In this document: one piece after another, positions 1 through 6,518 of the stretch
Layout: every line of letters starts with the position of its first letter
Numbering within the stretch: the first letter of the stretch is position 1
NCBI GenBank assembly: GCA_023818905.1
Contig: JAMWDE010000048.1
Location: 1-6,667, forward strand
From: Candidatus Omnitrophota bacterium
Lineage (GTDB): Bacteria; Omnitrophota; Gorgyraeia; Gygaellales; Profunditerraquicolaceae
Length of the DNA stretch: 6,667 bases
Direction of reading: 5' to 3'
Position numbers and translations under genes: made by a program
Notes under the pieces: generated by a model
Databases searched by the model: none
What the model was told of the DNA's origin: nothing
The model's input: the letters and a program-made list of their open reading frames with translations, nothing else

Positions 1-67
1 AAGCCAAAACTGGGCGTTCGCTGGGTCGCTCACTTCCATCTAACTAATTTTATTGCGGGTTTGGCTT
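1..67. repeat. 8-bp inverted repeat AAGCCAAA / TTTGGCTT at the left edge
   Basis: AAGCCAAA at 1-8 is perfectly complementary to TTTGGCTT at 60-67. This stem interleaves with the stem formed by GCTGGGT (20-26) and ACCCAGC (105-111), so the two are either alternatives or a pseudoknot. The outer half lies outside the portion of the repeat visible in the right arm, so it may be part of a longer repeat unit cut by the window end. Confidence 0.5.
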
Positions 68-169
68 GGTTTTGTCCCGCCACAAAACTTTAGCGGGGCG
101 GCATACCCAGCCTCTCCACGCGCAGTGCTTCAAAAGAAAGAACAAAAATAAAATTGCGTCATAGAGAAA
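20..169 (+). repeat. Left arm of a ~150-bp long inverted repeat
   Basis: This 150-bp segment matches the reverse complement of the right arm (6519-6667) at 147 of 150 aligned columns, differing by two substitutions (positions 97 and 110) and one single-base indel (in the CC at 116-117). The match stops exactly at 169 on the inner side. On the outer side it begins at 20 only because the right arm reaches the end of the window, so the true outer boundary is unknown. The arm is more GC-rich and more structured than the adjacent spacer. It contains GTTTTGT-N6-ACAAAAC and other inverted segments and has no credible protein gene. It lies downstream of the A2M stop, so A2M read-through RNA would contain it. 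Confidence 0.97.
69..88. repeat. Hairpin GTTTTGT-N6-ACAAAAC inside the left arm
   Basis: A perfect 7-bp inverted repeat (69-75 with 82-88) surrounds a GC-only 6-nt loop CCCGCC. The same element is conserved in the right arm at 6599-6618. It is not followed by a T-run on either strand, so it does not look like an intrinsic terminator. The loop CCCGC can also pair with GCGGG at 55-59 or 93-97, giving competing structures. Function is unknown. Confidence 0.8.
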
Positions 170-210
170 ATAAAGTTAATTTTATCACAGATTAAAGACA
201 TTGGAAACCA

Positions 211-238
211 GAAAATATTTCCTTGTGAAAATATTTCC
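211..238. repeat. 12-bp direct repeat GAAAATATTTCC x2 abutting the A2M stop
   Basis: GAAAATATTTCC occurs at 211-222 and again at 227-238, separated by the 4 bases TTGT. The second copy ends on the first base of the A2M stop codon (238-240 on the plus strand). Each unit has the palindromic core AAATATTT. GGAAA at 203-207 can additionally pair with TTTCC at 218-222, forming a weak stem just downstream of the A2M stop in the mRNA. It lacks a GC-rich stem and U-tract, so it is not called a terminator. Confidence 0.75.
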
Positions 239-3200
239 TATTCTTCCACGACTTTAATAACAAAACCTGCGCTATGTGCGGTCATGTCTGGTGCATACAT
301 TGACTGTAAAGTAGCAGGGCCAATACGGTATATTCCGGGTTTAGTAGGTTTCAATCTGTAACGCAAGATATACTCACCATGCGGAAGCCAACTGATGAAG
401 AAATTAGTCAAAGAATCCCGTGGCTCCTCATAAAACCAAAGGGGATCGTATTTCCAACCACTTAAAAGCGTCTCAGCTTCAAACCCAGCTGCTTTAAGGT
501 CCTTAAGATGCATATATTCAAATTGGCTTCTTGTATTAATCTTAAGTTGTACTTCTATCTGATCGCCAACCGAAACTTCTTCACCGGATTTTATGGGTTT
601 TAGATGATAGGTATCACCTTCCTTTACTCTTCGATAAAATTTACGTTCTAATTCCAGCATACCGGGGCTTGAGGCCTCAGGGATTTGGTTTGTAGAATAT
701 GTCCATGTCATGCTGGCAAAAGCAAGACCTGGACCTTCTTTTTCAATCACAGCTTTAGACATTTGTGGAGTAATCTCAAAACCCTTTTCCTGCCAGCGTA
801 ATGGTTCATCCAACCAATCATCTGCTTTTACAACTTCAGAGTATGTCTTTGTTCCCCATTTTACTCTGAACGTCTCATCACTGACTAAAGCACCTTTTTT
901 GTTCAGATAATCAAGGAGGGCATAAATAGCTGCCACTGAGGCCTTGGTAGATTTCCAGACTGTTCCCTTACGGCTAAAAAGAAGCCATTGAACCATTCCT
1001 CGAATGCGTTTATCTTCAGGGCGCAACGCCTGTAAGGCACGCAAGAAAAAGGCATGTTTTTCAACGCTATCAGAATACCACACCCAAGAATATTTCTCGG
1101 GTGTCCAGTAAACACCAGCAATTGGATCCTCCCTAAATCCATCCATTGCCATATCCAATAAACTTTCAGCTTTCTTTTTATCTCCTAAGTGAAGATAGGT
1201 AAAGCTAAGATAAGCCTTGCCCAATGGTGTCATCGCATGGATATACCGTTCCAAAAATAATACCCAAGACTTAGCTGCCTCATAGCCTTTTTTAACTTGA
1301 GGAAATTCTTTTGGTGGATAGGAAGTTAAAACATATGCGGCATAAGAAACCAGCGAGAGTTCTCTCTCCTCTGCTTTTAATCTCAAAGGAATCTCTTTAT
1401 TAACATATTCTAATGCTTTCTCGATTATATCCTTGGGCACCTCAACTCCATAACGCCTTGCTTCGGCTAATCCTGCAAGTACATAAAGAGTCATATAGGG
1501 ATCAGGTTTTCCTCCTGGCCACCAGGGAAAGGCACCATTGGCAAGCTGAGCTGCTTTTAGCTTATTAAAGTTTATTTCTTTTTGTGCCTCAACTATCTTT
1601 GGATCAAGCAGATCAATTATTGGCCAAGGGGTAGGACGCCCTTCTGATTGCCAAACCCAAGGTGTCTCCATTAAAGTCGTCAGTCGTCTAGGATCATCTT
1701 TTTCCCAAGGTGGAGTGGGAGTTTTACGCTCAGGAATTTTACTCACTGCTTTCTGGATAGCCGGATATTTTTTGTAGACCTCGTTGATAATGCTTAAGGG
1801 CACATATTTATTCAATATTTGCTCAACACATTCATAAGGATACTCAACAAGGAAGGGTATTGTATTCAATATACTTAAAGCAAGTTGCGGCTCAATTTGA
1901 AGCACCATTGACTCGTTAATTCTGGCGGGATCATCTTTTAGAGAAATCTCTAACTCTTTTGATTCGCTTCCTGATAAGGCAACAAATGTAGATTCAATAA
2001 GCCGTTGTCTTGAGGGAAGAATGGGCAGTTGTCTTTCCTCAGCATCAGAGAGTTTATCGGTTACTGCTGCTACCCTAACCTTATAATTACTTACACCTTC
2101 GGGTATTTCGATCATCCAGTTAAAGGTGCTCAAGCTATAAGGTTCTATTTTAAAACTCTTTTTGTTGTCTTTGAGTTTTAAATTTTGATTAATATTTTTT
2201 TCGTTTTCAGTTATATCAATGAATAATTCTCCTTCAAGAAGCTGGTCTGATTCATTATGCACAATGGCGGTTACTGTGCCTTTGTCTTTTTCTCGGAAGA
2301 ATCGTGGTAAGTCTAGCCGTACCATAAGGTCTTTTTTGGTAACCGCCTCTTCAGTTAAAGTGCCTTCTTTTACATCCTTAGTAAAGGCAAATAGCTTTAT
2401 CCTCCAACTTGTTAGTTGCTCAGGAGCAATAAAGGAGAATGCACCTGTTCCATCTTTTTTTGTAACAATATGTGGCTTAAAAAAGGCGGTATCAGCAAAT
2501 TCCTTTCTTGTCTCTATTTTTTTAGCTACCTCTGCGTATTCTAATTCGGCTCTAGCCTTTCCTGCTTCCATGGGAGCAGGAACAGCTTCAAACAAAAACT
2601 TTCCTTCGGTAATAGGTAAATTTGCTGCATTTTGCTCCCGCAAAGCATAGGTCCAAGAAAGCGGTGTAGTTCTTAAAGTATAAAGGCTATCCAACCAAGG
2701 ATGTTGAGATTCTCTGTAATATTCAAGGGAGCGGTCATACATCAGAGCAAGGACTTCAGATTGTACAGGCTGATCTTCGGCATCATTAATCTTTACTCCC
2801 CAGCTAACTTCTTCTCCGGGCTTTAATTCTTTATTAAAAGGTGTAAGAGCAACCTTTAGTCTCTTCTCTTTCCAAGGAACTGAGATTGTTGCCTGCCCAA
2901 AGAGAACATCAAATTCTTTTACTCCAAACCAGCGTAAACTAAAACCACCTTTCATTTCTTTGGTTATAGGAATCTCAATCAATCTAACTCTTTGATTACC
3001 ATCAATGAGTTGATGGCTTAAGAGATGCTCTCCTATCCAAAGCTCAACATGGTAAACTCCAGAACCCAATCCTGAGCCAATAACAAATCTGGCTACATCT
3101 CCTATTTTGTATTCATCATATTCAACCAATGTAACCGAAGCAGCATTTACTGGAACTGCTTCTTTTAAATTTTTTGCCACGACAAAGATTTTACTCTGCT

Positions 3201-6135
3201 TAACTTCTTTTCCCCACTTATCTTGAGATTTCAGAATAATTCTATACGCACCTTGAGATAGAGATGGGATTTTTATTGTGCCTTTGCCTTCTTTATCGTG
3301 CTCAACTTTACCATTGGCTACCAATTTATCATTTGGAACATCCTTTAATTGAACGTCTAATGGTGGTATCCCGTCCCAATATCTTCTGTAATCGTCTCCT
3401 AACTTTTTAGTAGGAGTATCAGCTAAAGTAAAAACTTCATAACTACCTATCCCTGGTGCCGGAGTATCATTGATGGTTAGACATTTCGAATCAATCTCGA
3501 TTTCCTCTTTTTCTAAGTAGAATCCCTTTTTCGGCTCAATGACAAGATAAATGGAATTTTTTCCGGCTTTATAAGTCTGTTGTGCCTGGATAATTCTTCC
3601 ACCAGAATCTCTGGCTTCAACCTCAATTAAAAATTGGCTAATCTCAGGGATATTTCCTCCATAGGTTTGAGAAGGAATAGGAGTAAAAGGAATAGCAAAA
3701 TTACCTTGGCTATCGGTCTTGAGCTCACCAGTAGCAATCTCTTGGGCATACTCAGAGTATTCTCTAAACCAATAACGATAATAGAAAGGAATATATCTCT
3801 GCCGTTTAATGCGATATTTAATTGGTGCATCAGGGACTGGTCCTCCAAAATAATATGTAACCTTTCCTTCAATCTTTACTTGCTCATTATACTTCCAGGC
3901 TTCAACAGGAGGTTTTAGGACAATCTCAAATTCTGGTCTTTTATATTCTTCCACAGAAAAATAAATACTTGAGCTATTTTCAAAAAGACCATCTTTACAT
4001 CGAGCACTTAATCTGTATTCACCAAGTAATCTTCCTTTAGGTATCTCAAAATTTATATCTGCACTACCAAATTCATTGAGTGAAACATCTTCAGTAAAAA
4101 ACTTCTTATCATTTGGGTCATAAGCAGAGAAAATTACAGATTGCTTATCGCCTAAAGTCCTAAACCCCTCAGACGTTCTCCGGACTATAACTACCTTTGC
4201 TTGCACCTTATCTTGCGGTCTGTATATCGGTCTATCTGTTTCGATAAAGAGCTCTATTGGATTAGGAGAGGAGTAATAAAAGGATAGATCGTATTCCCAA
4301 TAGGAAAAGGAATTTTTTGACTTAGCAAGAGAACCCACATAATAATAGTTATAGGCACCGGGAGAAACACTAACTGGTAAGGATAAAGAAGTAAATCCCT
4401 CTTTATCGGTCTTAAGATTAAAATAATAATCTCTCTTTGAAAATTGAGAGAAATATGTCCAGACATCTAAGTCTAAGTCTACATTTCCTATAGGTTTTCC
4501 TGTTTTGGCATTTAAAGTATAGAAATGAAAACCTTCATCACTAATTTTGTTAAAACCTTTGCCCTCGATAAAATCATAATAAGCATCTTGTGTCTTGGTA
4601 GTAAATCCGGCTGTGCCAATAAGAACAAAATCAGTAACATTGAGAAAACAAGCTGAAAGAAGGGAACTGCCTACTTTAAATGAATCATCTGCACAGGCTA
4701 AAACTAAATAAATTCCTGTCTCTAATTCTGGTGGACTTACTTTCTGGGTAATCGATGCATAATCACCAATATCACCAGTTTTGATATGCCATTCTTTATA
4801 AGGAGTCTTTTCTGACAAATATGATTTAAGCCAGGAATTTGCCCCATACCAATTGAGGTTAAATATATTAGACCAGCGTTCAAATCGCTCATAAGCACTA
4901 CCGTATTCTTTCGCCCGGAAACTAATAAATTCGTCTTTAAGCTCTTCAGGGGTTACCTGGTAAATACGGAAATAGACTTTTTTAAGATTCTTTGTTGTGA
5001 TAGTAAAGGCATCATTAGCAGGGGGCATAACCGTTTTTGCTTTAAGACTAAGTTGAGGTATCTGGATCTTTAAACGTAGAGCCTCAGCATAACGACTTCC
5101 ATGAGTACCCGGAAAATCCCTTTCTATTTTCTCACATAATCTTACCGCCTCAGCTAACTTGTTAGCATCCTTCAATATTACCACAGTCTCATAGCCTGCT
5201 TCTGCTTTAGCTTCGCTTGTTTTAAATTTTTCCATCCATTTAAGAAGAATATTCTTAGCGCGTTCTTTATATTCCTGCAAATCTTTATCCTCAGATAAAG
5301 TTTTATCTTCAGTTAAATCTCTTAAATCAAATACATTGGTATATTTCAAAGGAAGCAAAAGTCGTTTTATCTTCCACCGCTCAGCTGCTTCAAAGCGGCC
5401 TTTTTGGCTAAATCTACTTGCTTCTTCCATTAGTTCTGCTGCGATTAGTGCCGGCGAATCATCTAAATTAACGGGGCGATTAAATTCTTCAATCAACAGT
5501 AAGTCTGCCTTAGGCTTAACAGCCCCCTCACTTAAACTTGGAGCCTCTACACCTAACAGAAAATTAGTCCAGTTTAAAATCAAATAATCAAAAAGTGTAG
5601 GATACATGCCAAAATCAATATCTTTAATCTCAAGAAAATATCTTTCCTGTTTTATATCCATCTTTGCAAGTTCATTTCGCAATTCCCAAAGCTCTTTGTA
5701 AGCTTTTCTAATCTCATCTTTTATCTCATCAGGGGTCAGGTGAAAAACATCCTTGCCTTCTTCCTCATCTATAACATCCTGCCTCTGTATAGATGAATAC
5801 CGCATCAAAAAATTCCTAAGTATCTCTGCTTTAAGAATGAGGATACGGGCATGGTGGGGCATTTGTTGAGGGACAGGCGTAGAAATTAATTTTTCTGCTG
5901 CTTCTCCATAACGGAAAAGATGGGCCAAAGATTCGCAGACTCTAAAAAATGCCTTCCAGCGCATTTCAGTATCAGTAGTCTCTCTGAATATCACTTCATA
6001 CTCCTTTAATGCTTCCTGGAATGTTCCTTTATCAAATAGTTCATCGGCCTTCTTGATGTCAGAAGATAAACAAATCCCGCTAAGAAAGATGGTTAAAAAC
6101 AATCCCGGAATGACATATTTCCAAATCTTCTTCAT
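238..6135 (-). CDS. Large secreted bacterial alpha-2-macroglobulin with intact thioester motif
   Basis: Predicted exported protease-trapping protein of 1965 residues. The start at 6135 is chosen because GGAGGT lies 7 nt upstream and it begins a Sec signal peptide (MKK, then a hydrophobic run to about residue 22); the frame is open for 19 more codons to an ATG at 6192 that lacks a ribosome binding site. Order seen: TPR-like helical N-terminus (about 27-360) with PTLFDYL at 179-185; macroglobulin (MG) domains from about 365; MG2-type motif TDRPIYRP at 633-640; VEEYKRPEFE at 728; bait-region domain including LALMYDRSLE near 1132; probable bait segment about 1165-1212; WRIKLFAFTKD at 1244; thioester CVEQ at 1436-1439 within YPYECVEQ; helical thioester domain with NGAFPWWPGG at 1533-1542; C-terminal bMG10-like beta domain from about 1860. 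Known of the family: bait cleavage exposes the Cys-Gln thioester, which links covalently to the protease. The length exceeds E. coli YfhM (about 1650) and fits the long Bacteroidota-like branch. No pbpC (PBP1C), the frequent partner of YfhM-type A2M, is in the window. Family assignment is very secure; the target protease is unknown. Confidence 0.96.
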   Translation of the reverse strand: MKKIWKYVIPGLFLTIFLSGICLSSDIKKADELFDKGTFQEALKEYEVIFRETTDTEMRWKAFFRVCESLAHLFRYGEAAEKLISTPVPQQMPHHARILILKAEILRNFLMRYSSIQRQDVIDEEEGKDVFHLTPDEIKDEIRKAYKELWELRNELAKMDIKQERYFLEIKDIDFGMYPTLFDYLILNWTNFLLGVEAPSLSEGAVKPKADLLLIEEFNRPVNLDDSPALIAAELMEEASRFSQKGRFEAAERWKIKRLLLPLKYTNVFDLRDLTEDKTLSEDKDLQEYKERAKNILLKWMEKFKTSEAKAEAGYETVVILKDANKLAEAVRLCEKIERDFPGTHGSRYAEALRLKIQIPQLSLKAKTVMPPANDAFTITTKNLKKVYFRIYQVTPEELKDEFISFRAKEYGSAYERFERWSNIFNLNWYGANSWLKSYLSEKTPYKEWHIKTGDIGDYASITQKVSPPELETGIYLVLACADDSFKVGSSLLSACFLNVTDFVLIGTAGFTTKTQDAYYDFIEGKGFNKISDEGFHFYTLNAKTGKPIGNVDLDLDVWTYFSQFSKRDYYFNLKTDKEGFTSLSLPVSVSPGAYNYYYVGSLAKSKNSFSYWEYDLSFYYSSPNPIELFIETDRPIYRPQDKVQAKVVIVRRTSEGFRTLGDKQSVIFSAYDPNDKKFFTEDVSLNEFGSADINFEIPKGRLLGEYRLSARCKDGLFENSSSIYFSVEEYKRPEFEIVLKPPVEAWKYNEQVKIEGKVTYYFGGPVPDAPIKYRIKRQRYIPFYYRYWFREYSEYAQEIATGELKTDSQGNFAIPFTPIPSQTYGGNIPEISQFLIEVEARDSGGRIIQAQQTYKAGKNSIYLVIEPKKGFYLEKEEIEIDSKCLTINDTPAPGIGSYEVFTLADTPTKKLGDDYRRYWDGIPPLDVQLKDVPNDKLVANGKVEHDKEGKGTIKIPSLSQGAYRIILKSQDKWGKEVKQSKIFVVAKNLKEAVPVNAASVTLVEYDEYKIGDVARFVIGSGLGSGVYHVELWIGEHLLSHQLIDGNQRVRLIEIPITKEMKGGFSLRWFGVKEFDVLFGQATISVPWKEKRLKVALTPFNKELKPGEEVSWGVKINDAEDQPVQSEVLALMYDRSLEYYRESQHPWLDSLYTLRTTPLSWTYALREQNAANLPITEGKFLFEAVPAPMEAGKARAELEYAEVAKKIETRKEFADTAFFKPHIVTKKDGTGAFSFIAPEQLTSWRIKLFAFTKDVKEGTLTEEAVTKKDLMVRLDLPRFFREKDKGTVTAIVHNESDQLLEGELFIDITENEKNINQNLKLKDNKKSFKIEPYSLSTFNWMIEIPEGVSNYKVRVAAVTDKLSDAEERQLPILPSRQRLIESTFVALSGSESKELEISLKDDPARINESMVLQIEPQLALSILNTIPFLVEYPYECVEQILNKYVPLSIINEVYKKYPAIQKAVSKIPERKTPTPPWEKDDPRRLTTLMETPWVWQSEGRPTPWPIIDLLDPKIVEAQKEINFNKLKAAQLANGAFPWWPGGKPDPYMTLYVLAGLAEARRYGVEVPKDIIEKALEYVNKEIPLRLKAEERELSLVSYAAYVLTSYPPKEFPQVKKGYEAAKSWVLFLERYIHAMTPLGKAYLSFTYLHLGDKKKAESLLDMAMDGFREDPIAGVYWTPEKYSWVWYSDSVEKHAFFLRALQALRPEDKRIRGMVQWLLFSRKGTVWKSTKASVAAIYALLDYLNKKGALVSDETFRVKWGTKTYSEVVKADDWLDEPLRWQEKGFEITPQMSKAVIEKEGPGLAFASMTWTYSTNQIPEASSPGMLELERKFYRRVKEGDTYHLKPIKSGEEVSVGDQIEVQLKINTRSQFEYMHLKDLKAAGFEAETLLSGWKYDPLWFYEEPRDSLTNFFISWLPHGEYILRYRLKPTKPGIYRIGPATLQSMYAPDMTAHSAGFVIKVVEE

Positions 6136-6142
6136 GATGGCT

Positions 6143-6148
6143 ACCTCC
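6143..6148 (-). promoter_or_regulatory. Strong Shine-Dalgarno GGAGGT deciding the A2M start
   Basis: Read on the minus strand, GGAGGT is followed by 7 nt and the ATG at 6135, ideal spacing for an anti-Shine-Dalgarno match. It lies inside the 19-codon upstream extension of the reading frame and supports the internal ATG, which begins the signal peptide, over the ATG at 6192. A strong site here also lets A2M be translated independently of the upstream regulator gene. Confidence 0.85.
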
Positions 6149-6209
6149 GCCTTTATTTTCTTCACCATCTCTCTATCAACCGTATCTGGCATTTTAATGT
6201 TAATTCTGC

Positions 6210-6404
6210 CTATTCTCTTATTAATTCATCCAAAGAAATCCCTAAAGCCTTTGCAATGCCTGCCATAGTCTGAATTGTCGGATGTTTTGATTCTCCTGAC
6301 TCGATTTTAACAACCGTTATAAACGAAACATTTGCCAAGCGTGCTAACTTTTCTTGGGACAAACCCTTTTTTCTTCTTAGTTCTCTTATTCTTTTAGCAA
6401 ACAT
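6210..6404 (-). CDS. Small XRE-family helix-turn-helix transcriptional regulator
   Basis: A 64-residue cytoplasmic DNA-binding protein consisting of little more than one HTH_3 (Cro/CI-type) domain. Visible parts: basic helix 1 (residues 3-13), helix 2 with the classic LSQEKLARLA (15-24), recognition helix SFITVVKIESG (27-37), then a hydrophobic helix with the typical TIQTMAGIAKALGISLDEL ending (43-61). There is no sensor, protease or dimerisation extension, so it probably acts as a dimer through the domain itself. It is upstream of and codirectional with the A2M gene, with 74 bp between its stop and the A2M start and no clear promoter in that gap, which suggests one operon. The start at 6404 has only a weak AAGAAA-type upstream purine run; the ATG 11 nt further upstream is out of frame. 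Autoregulation through the palindrome or AT repeat in the upstream control region is inferred. Regulation of A2M itself is plausible but undemonstrated. It could instead be an orphan antitoxin-like or phage-derived repressor; no toxin gene is seen beside it. Confidence 0.93.
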   Translation of the reverse strand: MFAKRIRELRRKKGLSQEKLARLANVSFITVVKIESGESKHPTIQTMAGIAKALGISLDELIRE

Positions 6405-6408
6405 TTTC

Positions 6409-6436
6409 TTGACATTAAGAAAATAACTTATATAAT
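6409..6436 (+). promoter_or_regulatory. Consensus sigma-70-type promoter pointing away from the operon
   Basis: TTGACA at 6409-6414 and TATAAT at 6431-6436 are both perfect consensus hexamers with a 16-bp spacer. The predicted start would be near 6443, reading through the control region into the right repeat arm and off the window. The -35 sits only 4 bp from the start codon of the regulator gene, so regulator binding or transcription from the opposing side could interfere with it. The surrounding AT-richness makes a chance -10 easy, but a chance pairing with a perfect TTGACA is much less so. No gene under its control is visible here. Confidence 0.6.
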
Positions 6437-6444
6437 CTTATATA
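6427..6444. repeat. 10-bp-period AT repeat CTTATATA x2 over the divergent -10
   Basis: CTTATATA occurs at 6427-6434 and 6437-6444, starting 10 bp apart, about one helical turn, so both copies face the same side of the DNA. The pair overlaps the TATAAT of the plus-strand promoter and its predicted start. It may be a second regulator-binding site or only AT-rich melting sequence; the sequence cannot decide. Confidence 0.4.
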
Positions 6445-6468
6445 TAGATACTTATTAAAGAGGTCTCA

Positions 6469-6495
6469 TTTATAACTATCCATAGTTTAATACAA
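6469..6495 (-). promoter_or_regulatory. Candidate promoter for the regulator-A2M operon
   Basis: On the minus strand, TATAAA (6474-6469) forms a good -10 and TTGTAT (6495-6490) a weak -35 with a 15-bp spacer. Transcription would start near 6462 and give a leader of about 60 nt before the regulator ATG. The spacer largely coincides with the 14-bp palindrome, the arrangement expected of an autorepressed promoter. The -35 is poor, and the AT-rich stretch 6421-6450 offers other -10-like sequences, so this is a best guess. Confidence 0.35.
6474..6487. promoter_or_regulatory. 14-bp palindrome AACTATCCATAGTT, candidate XRE operator
   Basis: AACTAT (6474-6479) and ATAGTT (6482-6487) are perfect inverted half-sites around a central CC. 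The site is about 70 bp upstream of the regulator start, overlaps the candidate operon promoter, and lies just downstream of the predicted start of the divergent promoter. Its size and symmetry suit a small homodimeric XRE protein. That the protein encoded here binds it is inference. Confidence 0.45.
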
Positions 6496-6518
6496 AATAG
6501 CAAATTTTTAAATAAGAA

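Noticed and set aside
20..169. Each arm as a self-contained MITE or a CRISPR repeat
   Set aside because: The ends of a single arm are not inverted repeats of each other, and there is no regular repeat-spacer spacing; only two copies exist in the window and they are in opposite orientation.
203..222. Intrinsic terminator after A2M from GGAAA/TTTCC
   Set aside because: The stem is only 5 bp, AT-rich, with a 10-nt loop and no U-tract after it.
903..1142. Other short frames inside the A2M gene (for example 903-1142, 3627-3872, 3634-3918, 4254-4466, 5336-5587)
   Set aside because: All overlap conserved A2M coding sequence in another frame or strand and encode no recognisable protein.
2219..2650. 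143-codon open frame on the plus strand
   Set aside because: It is antisense to the conserved WRIKLFAF and bait-adjacent part of the A2M gene, has Ser/Phe-rich composition typical of a reverse-strand shadow, and shows no recognisable domain or ribosome binding site.
6063..6080. Lipoprotein lipobox around Cys22 of A2M
   Set aside because: The residues before Cys are S-G-I; Ile at -1 does not fit the small residue required by signal peptidase II, so cleavage by signal peptidase I is preferred.
6136..6192. A2M start at 6192, adding 19 residues
   Set aside because: There is no ribosome binding site before it, and the extension would bury the signal peptide behind a charged stretch; the strong GGAGGT and the MKK signal start favour 6135.
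6053..6268. 71-codon hydrophobic frame on the plus strand
   Set aside because: Its hydrophobic stretches arise from reading antisense through the A2M signal peptide, the intergenic gap and the regulator's 3' end; a small membrane protein is conceivable, but there is no supporting start signal.
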